64,000 bases of DNA from Solidesulfovibrio carbinolicus. GTDB taxonomy: Bacteria; Desulfobacterota; Desulfovibrionia; Desulfovibrionales; Desulfovibrionaceae. The stretch spans positions 992,001 to 1,056,000 of the forward strand of contig NZ_CP026538.1 of the NCBI RefSeq assembly GCF_004135975.1, given 5' to 3'. The notes beneath the pieces were generated by a model. That model made no database searches, was not told the origin of the DNA, and saw only the letters and a program-made list of their open reading frames with translations. Positions 43,838 through 53,743 of this stretch are shown here, piece by piece (the first letter of the stretch is position 1; each line of letters starts with the position of its first letter). The translations under genes and the position numbers were made by a program.

Positions 43838-46492
43838 ATGCCGCCCGCACCCGACGCGTCGGTCAGCGCCGCCATGTTCGACGAAGGCAAGGGCCTTTTG
43901 GCCGACGCCCTGGCCGCCGGCCAGTTGGACGTGGCCTACGTCGCCGCCCTGTCCGACGTCTACGACCGCTATTTTCGCCAGCGACTGACCGAGTGGGGCG
44001 AAACCCACGTTTCCCGGGCCGACGGTTTCGCCCTGGCCGCCGTGGGCGGCTACGGCCGGCGCGAGTTGTGCCCGGCCTCGGACATCGACGTGTTGCTGCT
44101 GTTTCCGTCCGAGCCGCCGGACTGGGCATCGGAGCTGGCCCGGTTCCTCTTTTTCCCGCTGTGGGACCGGGGCGTGGAACTCGGCCACGGGGTGCGCGCC
44201 GTGCCCGGCTGCCTGGAGCTGGCCGGCTGCGACCCCAAGGTGCTGGCGTCGCTTATTGATCTGCGCTTTCTGGCCGGGGAGGCCGCCGTTGTCGGGGACT
44301 TGGCGGACCGCCTGGAGGCCGACGGCTTTCCGGCCCATGCCGCCGGCTTCGTCGAGTGGCTGGAGAAGGGCAACAAGGAGCGCGGTCGGACCTACGGCGA
44401 CGCCGGCGGCATGCTCGAACCCGATCTGAAAAACGGCCTGGGCGGTTTGCGCGACTGGCAGCAGGTCCGCTGGCTCATGCGCCTGGACCCGGGCCGAGAG
44501 GCCGACGCCCGCCACCTGGCCGACGATCTGGCCGCCCTGGAAGACGACGCCCGGTTCGTCCTGACCGCCCGGATGCACCTGCACCGCCTGTGTGGCCGCA
44601 AAAACGACAAGCTCTATTTCGAATTCCAGGAGCGCCTGGCCGAGGCCATGGGCTTTGGCCGCCGGGGCGAGCGTCAGGCCGTGGAGCGCTTCCTGGCGCT
44701 GCTGCTGCGTCGCATGGCCGACATCAAGGCTCTGCGCCAGTCGGTCTGGCCGCTTCTGGCCGGCCATCTGGGGGCCTTGGATCTGGCCGCTCCGGCCAGG
44801 CCCGTGGGCGACGGCCTCCAGGACGCCCCCGAGGGACTGCGTTTCGCCCCGGGATTGACCGATTTCCAGACCATGGAGCGGGCCATGCCGCTTTTTGCCG
44901 TGTGCGCTGCCCTGGGCAAGGCCCCGTCCCACGAAACCATGGGCCGGCTGCGCGGCCTGGCCGCCGAACTTGGCCGGCTGGCCGAGGTTTCGCCCCGCAC
45001 CGGCCGGATGCTCTATGACAGCTTAAGCGACATCATGCCGGCCGACGTTTCCGGCGCGGCCCTGGACGCGCTGAGCGCCAGCGGCGTGCTGGAGGCCATT
45101 TTGCCCCAGTTCGCCCGGGTCAAGGACAACGTCTCCTACGACGTCTACCACGTCCACCCCGTGGGCCGGCACAGCCTGGAGGCCGTGCGCCTTTTGGCCG
45201 AGCTGCGCGTCGGGCCGGCCTGCCGGGCCCAGGAACTGCTGGCCGGCCTGCCCCGGCCGGAGCTGGCCTACTGGGGCCTGCTCCTGCACGACATGGGCAA
45301 GGGCCTGGGCGGGGCACACGCCGAAAAGGGGGCGCAATTGGCCGAGGACATGCTTGCGCGACTGTCCGCCCCGCCCGAGGCCCGGCACCTGATCGCCGCC
45401 CTGGTGCGCGAACATCTGCTTTTGCCCGAAACCGCCACCGGCCGCGACCTGTCCGACCGCGACGTGCTGGCCCGGGCGGCCGGCCGGGTGGCCACGGTGG
45501 AAACCCTGGACATGCTCGTGCTCATTGCCCGCTGCGACGGTCTGGCCACCGGCCCCCAGGCCTGGACCGGCTGGAAGGAGTCCCTGGTCTTTGACCTCTA
45601 CGCCAAGCTGCGCGCCGCCATCGAACAGGGGCGGCTGTTTGGGGCCGACGACGCCCGGATCATGCTGGCCGCCCGGGACAGCCTGCGCGAGGCGGCCCGG
45701 GACCGCTTCACCCCCGAGGCCCTGGAGGCCCTGCTTCTGGCCATGCCGCCGCGCTATCTCGTCAGCCAGCCCGTGGAGACGATCCTTGGCCATCTGGACC
45801 TTTTGGCCGAGCTCGACGCCGCCGAGGCCGAGGACCGGCGCATGAAGCCCGGTGACCGGGCCGGCCGCGACGTGGCCGCTCTGACCTACGCGGCCCTGCC
45901 CGGCGGCGACGGCTTCACGGTCACCGTGGCCGCCCGGCGGGTGCGCGGGCTTTTTCCCACCGTCACCGGCGTGCTGGCCCTGCACGATCTGTCCATCCAC
46001 GAGGCCGACGTGTTTCGCTGGGAAGACGGCGTGGTCATCCTGTCGCTGCGCACCGGCAATCCGCCCGACGTCCTCTACAGTGACGAAGTGTTCGCCCGGG
46101 TGTCCCGGGCCGTGCGCTACGCCCTGTGCGGCAAGCTGTTCCTGGCCTACCGTCTGGCCCAGAAGCGCGGCGGGTTTGCCCTGTCCCTGGCCGTGGCCGG
46201 CCCCAAGTCGCCGCCCGAGGTGGCCATCGACAACAAGGCTTCCGATCTCTTTACGGTCATCGACGTGTCCTGCGACGACCGGGTGGGGCTTTTGTACGAC
46301 ATCGCCCGCACCCTGGCCGAGATGGGTCTGGAAACCCATCTGGCCAAGGTCATGACCCCGGCCGGGCGGGTGCGCGACGTCTTTTACGTGCGCGGTCCGG
46401 CCGGTCGGCGGGTGGAGGACCCGGAGCAGCTGGCCGAGATCAAGGCGGCCTTGCTGCACCGTCTGGCCGACGACCCGTGCACCCTGCGCTAA
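43838..46492 (+). CDS. glnD: [protein-PII] uridylyltransferase/uridylyl-removing enzyme
   Basis: 884 residues. The nucleotidyltransferase domain has GGYGRRELCPASDIDVLLLF at residues 70-89. An HD domain follows with HPVGRHSLEAV near 437 and LLLHDMGKG near 485, which removes UMP from PII. Two ACT domains close the protein (FTVTVAARRVRGLFPTVTGV at about 697 and IDVSCDDRVGLLYDIARTL at about 805), which sense glutamine. GlnD modifies Tyr51 of the PII encoded just upstream. The ATG has GGGGAG upstream. Confidence 0.95.
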   Translation: MPPAPDASVSAAMFDEGKGLLADALAAGQLDVAYVAALSDVYDRYFRQRLTEWGETHVSRADGFALAAVGGYGRRELCPASDIDVLLLFPSEPPDWASELARFLFFPLWDRGVELGHGVRAVPGCLELAGCDPKVLASLIDLRFLAGEAAVVGDLADRLEADGFPAHAAGFVEWLEKGNKERGRTYGDAGGMLEPDLKNGLGGLRDWQQVRWLMRLDPGREADARHLADDLAALEDDARFVLTARMHLHRLCGRKNDKLYFEFQERLAEAMGFGRRGERQAVERFLALLLRRMADIKALRQSVWPLLAGHLGALDLAAPARPVGDGLQDAPEGLRFAPGLTDFQTMERAMPLFAVCAALGKAPSHETMGRLRGLAAELGRLAEVSPRTGRMLYDSLSDIMPADVSGAALDALSASGVLEAILPQFARVKDNVSYDVYHVHPVGRHSLEAVRLLAELRVGPACRAQELLAGLPRPELAYWGLLLHDMGKGLGGAHAEKGAQLAEDMLARLSAPPEARHLIAALVREHLLLPETATGRDLSDRDVLARAAGRVATVETLDMLVLIARCDGLATGPQAWTGWKESLVFDLYAKLRAAIEQGRLFGADDARIMLAARDSLREAARDRFTPEALEALLLAMPPRYLVSQPVETILGHLDLLAELDAAEAEDRRMKPGDRAGRDVAALTYAALPGGDGFTVTVAARRVRGLFPTVTGVLALHDLSIHEADVFRWEDGVVILSLRTGNPPDVLYSDEVFARVSRAVRYALCGKLFLAYRLAQKRGGFALSLAVAGPKSPPEVAIDNKASDLFTVIDVSCDDRVGLLYDIARTLAEMGLETHLAKVMTPAGRVRDVFYVRGPAGRRVEDPEQLAEIKAALLHRLADDPCTLR

Positions 46493-46549
46493 AGGCTGCT
46501 TGGGGCAGATATCGGGCCGCATTCGTGGGGGTTGGCCCGGCGTCCGGCC

Positions 46550-46578
46550 TTGACGCGGCGCGTTGAAGCGGCGATAGA
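46550..46578 (+). promoter_or_regulatory. candidate promoter of the peroxiredoxin gene
   Basis: TTGACG at 46550-46555, 17 bases, then GATAGA. The transcript would start at about 46585, just before the hairpin at 46596-46616. Confidence 0.45.
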
Positions 46579-46595
46579 GGGGTTGTGAGAGCCTG

Positions 46596-46616
46596 CCTGC
46601 GGCACGTTGCCGCAGG
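46596..46616 (+). promoter_or_regulatory. 9-bp hairpin in the peroxiredoxin leader
   Basis: CCTGCGGCA pairs perfectly with TGCCGCAGG around CGT, and ends four bases before the AAGGAG ribosome site. It may tune translation or protect the mRNA 5' end. Confidence 0.5.
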
Positions 46617-46631
46617 TCGAAAGGAGCCTGC

Positions 46632-47282
46632 ATGACCGATCACGCTTCCGTATGCGTTCCGCGCATCGGCGAAACGGCCCCGGACTTCGAGGCCGAAACC
46701 ACCCACGGCATCCTGCGCCTGGAAGACTTTCGGGGAAGCTGGCTGGTGTTCTTTTCGCATCCGGCGGATTTCACGCCCGTGTGCGCCTCGGAGCTCATGG
46801 CTTTTGCCGGCGTGCGCGCCACGCTTCGCGACATGGGCTGCGAACTGCTCGGTTTGTCGGTGGATTCCATTTTCTCCCACATCGCCTGGGTGCGATCCCT
46901 TGAGGAGAAGTTCGGCGCGGCCATCGATTTCCCCTTGGTCGCCGACACCACCGGCGAAGTGGCCCGGCGTTACGGCATGACCATGCCGGCCGAGTCGCCC
47001 ACCGAACCGGCCCGTGTGGTCTATGTCATCGACGACCGGCAGTGCGTCCGGGCGTACATGGCCTATCCCATGACCACCGGACGCAACGTCGCCGAGATCG
47101 TTCGCCTTGTGGCGGCCCTGCAGGCCACCGACGCCCACGGCGTGGCCACGCCCGCCGGTTGGAAACCCGGGGACGGGGTGCTGGCTCCCCCGCCGCGAAC
47201 CCAGGCCATGGCTCAGGAGAGGGCCAAGGCCGCCGGTCCGAACTGCCCGGATTGGTATTTTTGCAAGAGAGAGTTGTCATGA
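46632..47282 (+). CDS. peroxiredoxin (AhpC/Prx6 family), 216 aa
   Basis: The peroxidatic cysteine is Cys51 in SHPADFTPVCASEL. The N-terminus has IGETAPDFEAETTHG. The C-terminal arm carries Cys205 and Cys211 in GPNCPDWYFCKREL, as in archaeal-type Prx6 proteins that form intersubunit disulfides. It reduces peroxides in the cytoplasm, which fits an oxygen-exposed anaerobe. The ATG has AAGGAG upstream. The next small gene overlaps its stop (ATGA). Confidence 0.95.
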   Translation: MTDHASVCVPRIGETAPDFEAETTHGILRLEDFRGSWLVFFSHPADFTPVCASELMAFAGVRATLRDMGCELLGLSVDSIFSHIAWVRSLEEKFGAAIDFPLVADTTGEVARRYGMTMPAESPTEPARVVYVIDDRQCVRAYMAYPMTTGRNVAEIVRLVAALQATDAHGVATPAGWKPGDGVLAPPPRTQAMAQERAKAAGPNCPDWYFCKRELS

Positions 47283-47533
47283 TTTCCGACATGTACGACG
47301 CTGCTGAAGACACGCCCCAGGTCAAGCCCGACGGAACGCTCACCCAGTCCGCCAAGGACATCCTGCGGGTGTGCGAGCCGCCGGCCACGATGGAGGACAT
47401 CAGCCGGGCCCTGGTGCGCCATTTTTCCCAGGTTTTGCCCATGGTGCGCGATCTCGTGAACCTGGGCCTCCTGGAAGACCAAAACGGCCGGCTGGCCGTC
47501 ACGGACTACGGCCGCGAAAAGCTCGGCCGCTGA
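47279..47533 (+). CDS. small winged-helix-like protein, 84 aa
   Basis: The start overlaps the peroxiredoxin stop by four bases, so it is translationally coupled. The middle reads LTQSAKDILRVCEPPATMEDISRAL and then VLPMVRDLVNLGLLEDQNGRLAVTDYGREKLG. This looks like a winged helix with a final beta-wing and one cysteine near residue 32. It could be a DNA-binding partner that senses redox state through Cys, but that is inference. It lacks further domains. A large hairpin follows its stop. Confidence 0.7.
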   Translation: MISDMYDAAEDTPQVKPDGTLTQSAKDILRVCEPPATMEDISRALVRHFSQVLPMVRDLVNLGLLEDQNGRLAVTDYGREKLGR

Positions 47534-47536
47534 TCC

Positions 47537-47598
47537 GGCTCCCGGTCCGCGCGCCCGGCGTCGGCAACTGCCGGACGCCGGGCGGCGAACCGGGAGCC
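47537..47598 (+). terminator. long imperfect hairpin after the winged-helix gene
   Basis: GGCTCCCGGT (47537-47546) pairs with ACCGGGAGCC (47589-47598). Inside, GCCCGGCGTC pairs with GACGCCGGGC and GGCA with TGCC. It starts three bases after the stop codon, with no T-tract. It is a strong 3' end or attenuator structure. Confidence 0.6.
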
Positions 47599-47706
47599 AG
47601 CCCCGGGCTTGGCCCTTTACGGTCGCCCCGGGCGGCATTATGGTCTTTCCGGGAGCCGGACGGCCGGGGACGTTGTCCCGGTCAGGCGGCGGCCCGGGAG
47701 GTCGCC

Positions 47707-48309
47707 GTGTCTGCTGATTCCGCCTTGCTCCCCGACGCTTCGGCGTCGGACGCGCCTGTCTGCGCCCGGTGCGCCGCAGCCGGCCCGACCTGCTGTTCGC
47801 TGACCCCGGGCCAGGAGGAAGTGTGTTTCCCGGTGTCCGAGATGGAGCGTGCCCGCATTGTCGAGGCTGACGGCCTGGCCGTGGGCGGCTTTGTCCACCA
47901 GGCCAATACCGAGGCCTTTTTGGCCCAGATGGGGCGGCTTTTTCCCCGCGACCTCAAGATACTTCCCCGGCTTTTCCCCCCCGGCGGCGACCATCTGCGC
48001 CTGGCCGTTGACCCGAAGGGCAATTGCGTGTTCTTGCGGGCCGATGGATGCCGCTTGCCAAGGGATGCGCGTCCGTATTATTGCCGCTTGTTTCCGTTTT
48101 GGCTCAGCGGCGGGACCGTCACGGCCTTTGCCGCGACGGGCTGTCTGGTCCACCGTGAAGGGCGGGCCGTGTCCCGGATGCTGGCGCTGCTTGCCTACGG
48201 CGAGGCCGGCGTGCGCGAACTGCACGGCCGCCTGCGTCTGGCCTGGGGGCTGCCGCCCAAGGAAGGCATGCCCTTCGTCACTCCCTCCCCTGCGAGATAC
48301 CGTCCGTGA
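47707..48309 (+). CDS. YkgJ family cysteine-cluster protein, 200 aa
   Basis: The GTG at 47707 has GGGAGG upstream and sits just before the fold. Conserved cysteines are in VCARCAAAGPTCCSL, DPKGNCVFLRADGCRLPRDARPYYCRLFPFW, and a later GCLVHREG; this pattern is the putative metal- or Fe-S-binding YkgJ/CxxCxxCC domain. Its function is unknown. Its TGA overlaps the GTG start of PBP1A by four bases. A second YkgJ protein lies at 63003-63599. Confidence 0.85.
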   Translation: MSADSALLPDASASDAPVCARCAAAGPTCCSLTPGQEEVCFPVSEMERARIVEADGLAVGGFVHQANTEAFLAQMGRLFPRDLKILPRLFPPGGDHLRLAVDPKGNCVFLRADGCRLPRDARPYYCRLFPFWLSGGTVTAFAATGCLVHREGRAVSRMLALLAYGEAGVRELHGRLRLAWGLPPKEGMPFVTPSPARYRP

Positions 48310-50714
48310 AAAAGTTCCTCATTCTTCTGGCGATCCTGGTGTTCGTGGGCCTGGTCTTCGGCATTGCCGGCGGCGTGGGCCTCTACTACTGGGCGTCCAA
48401 CGACCTGCCGAGCTTTCGCAAGATCACCGACTACCGCCCGCCGCTGGTCACCACCATCTACACCCGCGACAACAAGGTGCTTGGCTACCTCTATTCCGAG
48501 AAGCGCTTTCTGGTGACGCTTTCCGAGATGCCGGATTTCCTGCCCAAGGCTTTTCTGGCCGCCGAGGACGCCACCTTCTACCAGCACGAAGGCGTCGATC
48601 CCACGGCCATCCTGCGGGCCATGGTCAAAAACCTCCAGCAGGGCGGCCGCAAGCAGGGCGGCTCCACCATCACCCAGCAGATCATCAAGCGCCTGCTTTT
48701 GTCCTCGGAAAAAAGCTACCAGCGCAAGGTCAAGGAAGCCATCCTGGCCTACCGCCTGGAAAAATACCTGACCAAAGACGAAATTCTCACCATCTATTTG
48801 AATCAGATCTACCTGGGCTCCCGGGCGTATGGCGTGGAAGCGGCGGCCCGGACCTATTTCGGCGTCCACGTGGCCGACCTGACCATCGCCCAGGCCGCGC
48901 TCCTGGCCGGCCTGCCCCAGGCCCCCAGCCGCTATTCCCCCTTTCGCGACTTCGAGTCGGCCAAGGCCCGCCAGAAATACGTCCTTGGCCGGATGCTCGC
49001 CCAGAACTGGATCAGCCAGGCCCAGCACGACGCCGCCGTGGCCGAGCCGCTGGTGTTTAAAAGCATGCCCGACCCGTCCTGGGAGGTGGCCCCGTTTTAC
49101 CTCGAAGAGGTGCGGCGGGAACTCATCGACCGCTTCGGCGAGGATCAGGTCTACAACGGCGGCCTGCATGTCCATACCGCCGTGGACCTCAAGCACCAGG
49201 AAGCGGCCGAGCGGGCCCTGCGCGAGGGCCTTGTCGCCTCGGAAAAGCGGCGCGGCTTTAAGCCCAGCCTGGAAAAGCTCGACAAGGACAAATACGAGGA
49301 ATTCTACGAACGCTCGGGCGTGCCCGAAGCCCTGCTGCAACCGGGCCGCTGGCTCAAGGCCCTGGTGCAGGACGTGGGGCCGGCTGGCGCGGTGGTGCGC
49401 TTTGGGGACAAGTACGGCCTCATCCCCGCCGAGGACATGAGCTGGGCCAAGGGCAAGGTGGAGCCGGGCGATCTGGTCTGGGCCTCGGTCACGGCCCTGC
49501 CCGACAAGGGCGGCCCGGACAAGCCCGCCCCGGCCGCCAAGCCGGCCCCGGCCAAGCCCGGCGAGGCCAAGCCGACCGAGGCCGCCGCCAAAAAGCCCAA
49601 GCCCGGCGAAACCCCGCCCCCGGCCGCGCCGGCCAAGGCCGCCCGCCCCATGTGGAAGCTGGCCATGCAGCTGGAGCCGCGCATCGAGGGAGCCATCGTG
49701 TCCATGGAGCCGCGCACCGGCGATGTCGTGGCTTGCGTGGGCGGCTTTTCCTTCGAAAAAAGCCAGTTCAACCGGGCCACCCAGTCCTTCCGCCAGCCCG
49801 GCTCGTCGTTTAAGCCCATTGTCTATTCCGTGGCCATGGACAACGGCATGACCCCGGCCACCGTGGTCATGGACGGCCCGTTTAGCTACGTCGATCCCTG
49901 GAGCAAGCAGGTCTGGAGCCCGGGCAACTACGAAGGCGATTACGGCGGCCCCATGACCATCCGCGCGGCCCTGGCCAAATCCAAAAACCTCGTCACCGTG
50001 CGGGTGGCCCAGCAGGTGGGCATGAAAAAGATCGTGGAGCGCGCCCAGGAAATGGGGCTTCGCGGCGATTTCGGCCCGTTTTTGCCGGTGAGCCTGGGGG
50101 CCGTGGCCGTCAACCTCCTGGACATGGTCAAGGCTTACTCGGCCTTCGCCCGGGACGGCTCCACCATCAACCCGCGCTTTATCCTCGACGTCAAAAGCCC
50201 CTGGGGCGAGGAAGTCTGGGTCAACAAGCCCGAGGTCAAGCAGGTCATGTCGCCCCAGACCGCCTACGTCATGGACTGCCTGCTCAAGGAAGTCGTGCGG
50301 GCCGGCACGGCCACGGCGGCCAAGGTCCTGGGCCGCCCCCTGGCCGGCAAGACCGGAACCACCAACGATTTCCAGGACGCCTGGTTCATGGGCTTCTCGC
50401 CTTACCTGCTCACCGGCTGCTACATCGGCTTCGACCAGCCCAAATCCATGGGCAAGGGCGAAACCGGCGGCCGGGCCTCCCTGCCCATCTGGCTCTCCTA
50501 CCGCAAGGCCGTGGAAGACGACTACCCGCCCGAAGACTTCTCGCGTCCGCCCGGGGTCATCATGGGCACCGTGGACGGCGTGCCCATGGCCTTCAAGGAA
50601 GGCACCGAAAAGGGCGTGGCCAGCATCATGGACGAGGAACAGGAAAAAGCCTTCTTCACCGACCCCAACGCGCCGCTCGGCAAGGGCGAGGATCTGCTGA
50701 AACAGATGTTTTAG
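48306..50714 (+). CDS. penicillin-binding protein 1A (bifunctional)
   Basis: 802 residues. An N-terminal membrane anchor (FLILLAILVFVGLVFGIAGG) precedes the GT51 transglycosylase (Glu87 in AAEDATFYQHEGVD; GGSTITQQIIKRLLL). The transpeptidase has Ser near 500 in PGSSFKPIVY, an SKN motif, and KTGTT near 681. A Pro/Ala/Lys-rich linker of about 50 residues (about 397-450) interrupts the space between the domains, longer and more repetitive than usual. It polymerises and crosslinks peptidoglycan. The GTG start is coupled to the YkgJ gene. Confidence 0.95.
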   Translation: MKKFLILLAILVFVGLVFGIAGGVGLYYWASNDLPSFRKITDYRPPLVTTIYTRDNKVLGYLYSEKRFLVTLSEMPDFLPKAFLAAEDATFYQHEGVDPTAILRAMVKNLQQGGRKQGGSTITQQIIKRLLLSSEKSYQRKVKEAILAYRLEKYLTKDEILTIYLNQIYLGSRAYGVEAAARTYFGVHVADLTIAQAALLAGLPQAPSRYSPFRDFESAKARQKYVLGRMLAQNWISQAQHDAAVAEPLVFKSMPDPSWEVAPFYLEEVRRELIDRFGEDQVYNGGLHVHTAVDLKHQEAAERALREGLVASEKRRGFKPSLEKLDKDKYEEFYERSGVPEALLQPGRWLKALVQDVGPAGAVVRFGDKYGLIPAEDMSWAKGKVEPGDLVWASVTALPDKGGPDKPAPAAKPAPAKPGEAKPTEAAAKKPKPGETPPPAAPAKAARPMWKLAMQLEPRIEGAIVSMEPRTGDVVACVGGFSFEKSQFNRATQSFRQPGSSFKPIVYSVAMDNGMTPATVVMDGPFSYVDPWSKQVWSPGNYEGDYGGPMTIRAALAKSKNLVTVRVAQQVGMKKIVERAQEMGLRGDFGPFLPVSLGAVAVNLLDMVKAYSAFARDGSTINPRFILDVKSPWGEEVWVNKPEVKQVMSPQTAYVMDCLLKEVVRAGTATAAKVLGRPLAGKTGTTNDFQDAWFMGFSPYLLTGCYIGFDQPKSMGKGETGGRASLPIWLSYRKAVEDDYPPEDFSRPPGVIMGTVDGVPMAFKEGTEKGVASIMDEEQEKAFFTDPNAPLGKGEDLLKQMF

Positions 50715-50735
50715 GGGAGAGAAGAAGAGAAAGAG

Positions 50736-50773
50736 GCCTCCGGCGGCTGGGGGCCTGAGGCCCCCAGACCACC
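50736..50773 (+). repeat. GC-rich palindromic repeat, copy 13
   Basis: The A' stem (GGCTGGGGGCC with GGCCCCCAGACC). It follows the PBP1A stop by 21 bases, behind a pure purine tract GGGGAGAGAAGAAGAGAAAG. Confidence 0.85.
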
Positions 50774-51103
50774 CGATTGAAGAAAAGGGTAAAGGGGAGG
50801 GCCGCGGGGGCCGGGCCTTGGCTGGGAGGCGTGTGAAAGAGCCGGTCAACCTGGAAATTCGGGCGGTTAGCGTTGGTTGGCTTGGGCAAGTAACGTGCTT
50901 AAATTATTGTTCATTAATGCTTGAAAAAATGAAGCTGCCTTGACGCGGCACGGGCTTTGGACTAGCTGTGAGGTTTGGGCGTTCGCCGTGCCTCCCTTGC
51001 CGGAGGCCGCCAGGCCGCCAGCCATCGTCCGGACGCCGCGCGTCCGGTAAACCGCGCCCGCGCCGTCGGGTCCCAAGCCGGCCGCCGACGCCGGCAAGCC
51101 AGT
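50774..51103. other. intergenic region before the two unknown genes
   Basis: Past repeat copy 13 there is an AT-richer stretch at 50880-50940. A candidate promoter TTGACG (50940-50945), 17 bases, TAGCTG follows, then a GC-rich leader of about 130 bases. I see no gene in it. Confidence 0.45.
50940..50968 (+). promoter_or_regulatory. candidate promoter of the membrane/coiled-coil gene pair
   Basis: TTGACG, 17 bases, then TAGCTG. Only the -35 is close to consensus. It follows an AT-rich stretch. Confidence 0.35.
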
Positions 51104-51544
51104 ATGCCGCAAAGTCTTTTCTCCGAACTCTCGCTCATCTACGTCTCGTTCTCCGTGCTCGCCCTCTATGCCCCGGCCGTGCTCGGCGCTTTGGCCCTGG
51201 CCTTTTTTCTCTACCGCCGCCACAGCCGGCTGGAGCGTCGCCAGCAAAAACACGCCCGCTTGCGCCGCGACATCGCCCAGCGCGGCCAGGCCCGGCGCAA
51301 GCGCCTGCTGCTGGCCAGCCAGCGCGGCAACATCCGCGAACTCGCCCGCCTCGTCCACGGACAGCTCAAAACCCGCCAGCGCGAACTGACCCCCTATCAG
51401 GCCCAGCGCGCCTCGGCCTTTATCGAGCGGGCCGTGGTCACCGTGGACTTCGACCGCCTCTACGCCCTGCACGTTATTTTTGACAGCAACGACGCCAAAC
51501 AGGTTTCCCCGGCCGTGGAAACCTTTTTCGAGCATACGAGGTAA
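51104..51544 (+). CDS. unknown membrane-anchored basic protein, 146 aa
   Basis: A single membrane segment near the N-terminus (LYAPAVLGALALAFFLYRR, about residues 20-38) is followed by a very basic helical stretch (RRHSRLERRQQKHARLRRDIAQRGQARRKRLLL) that should lie on the cytoplasmic side. The C-terminal half looks soluble (AVVTVDFDRLYALHVIFDSND). I do not recognise it. The ATG at 51104 lacks a clear ribosome site. The next gene starts two bases after its stop, so they form an operon. Confidence 0.7.
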   Translation: MPQSLFSELSLIYVSFSVLALYAPAVLGALALAFFLYRRHSRLERRQQKHARLRRDIAQRGQARRKRLLLASQRGNIRELARLVHGQLKTRQRELTPYQAQRASAFIERAVVTVDFDRLYALHVIFDSNDAKQVSPAVETFFEHTR

Positions 51545-51546
51545 CC

Positions 51547-52056
51547 ATGCCCCTGCCGGAAAACATCGCCCGGTTCGTCGCCCGGCTGATCAACACCATG
51601 AAGACCGAGTCCGCCGACTGGCAGATGGCCCATCAGGCCGATCTGGACAAGCTGCGCGAGGAAAAGCTCGTGGCCGAGCAGGAGCTGAAGCAGCGCCTGG
51701 AACTCATGGAGATCCGCTTCAAGGAGGAGTGCAAAAGGGCCAGGCTCGAAGAACAGCGGCAAACCGAGAACTTCACGGAATTTCTGGCCAGCATCGACGA
51801 CATGAAGGCCAACATGCTCGAATACTACGGCGCCATGCCCAAGCCCATGGCGCTGATGATCCACCACCACGCCGCCGAGCTCTTGAAAGACGCCTGGCAC
51901 AATCCCGACGCCCGGGAACGCCTGCGCAACCAGTCGCGCTTCACGAACCTCATGCTGGCCGTCACCGAAGATCTGACCGACCTTTCCCGCGACGGCGCCC
52001 AGCCCAAGGCCCTGCCCGAAAAAACCATCGCCTTCATGCAAAACAAGATCGAATAG
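51547..52056 (+). CDS. unknown coiled-coil protein, 169 aa
   Basis: No known family. Residues about 25-75 form a strongly charged coiled coil (DKLREEKLVAEQELKQRLEL, RFKEECKRARLEEQRQ). A helical C-terminal part follows with a His cluster (MIHHHAAELLKDAW). It is soluble and has no signal. Its tight linkage to the membrane-anchored gene upstream suggests that the two products interact (inference). It is convergent with the Old Yellow Enzyme gene, 18 bases apart. Confidence 0.7.
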   Translation: MPLPENIARFVARLINTMKTESADWQMAHQADLDKLREEKLVAEQELKQRLELMEIRFKEECKRARLEEQRQTENFTEFLASIDDMKANMLEYYGAMPKPMALMIHHHAAELLKDAWHNPDARERLRNQSRFTNLMLAVTEDLTDLSRDGAQPKALPEKTIAFMQNKIE

Positions 52057-52074
52057 CCGGCGGCGTGGCGGCCG

Positions 52075-53564
<1,490 letters not shown>

Positions 53565-53690
53565 TGTTCCTCGTTCCTCCAAAGCCTTGGACGGACAAAC
53601 CGCTTCCCGTCCGAGAACACAGTATGAACAATCCGGCCGGCCAAGGCAATCGCTTCCCTTGTACGACGCACCGCTTTTCCGGCCGCCCCC

Positions 53691-53719
53691 TTGACGCGGA
53701 CAGGGGGAAACGGTAGTCA
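53691..53719 (+). promoter_or_regulatory. candidate promoter of the 1048-aa protein
   Basis: TTGACG at 53691-53696, 17 bases, then TAGTCA. It lies 24 bases before the ATG at 53744, with a weak AAGG ribosome site between. Confidence 0.45.
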
Positions 53720-53743
53720 TATTGTGAAAAATAAGACAAGGTT

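Noticed and set aside
50867-51535. Minus-strand frame of 222 codons opposite the basic membrane protein
   Set aside because: The plus-strand frame has a membrane helix, a charged domain and tight linkage to the next gene; the minus frame has no family and no ribosome site.
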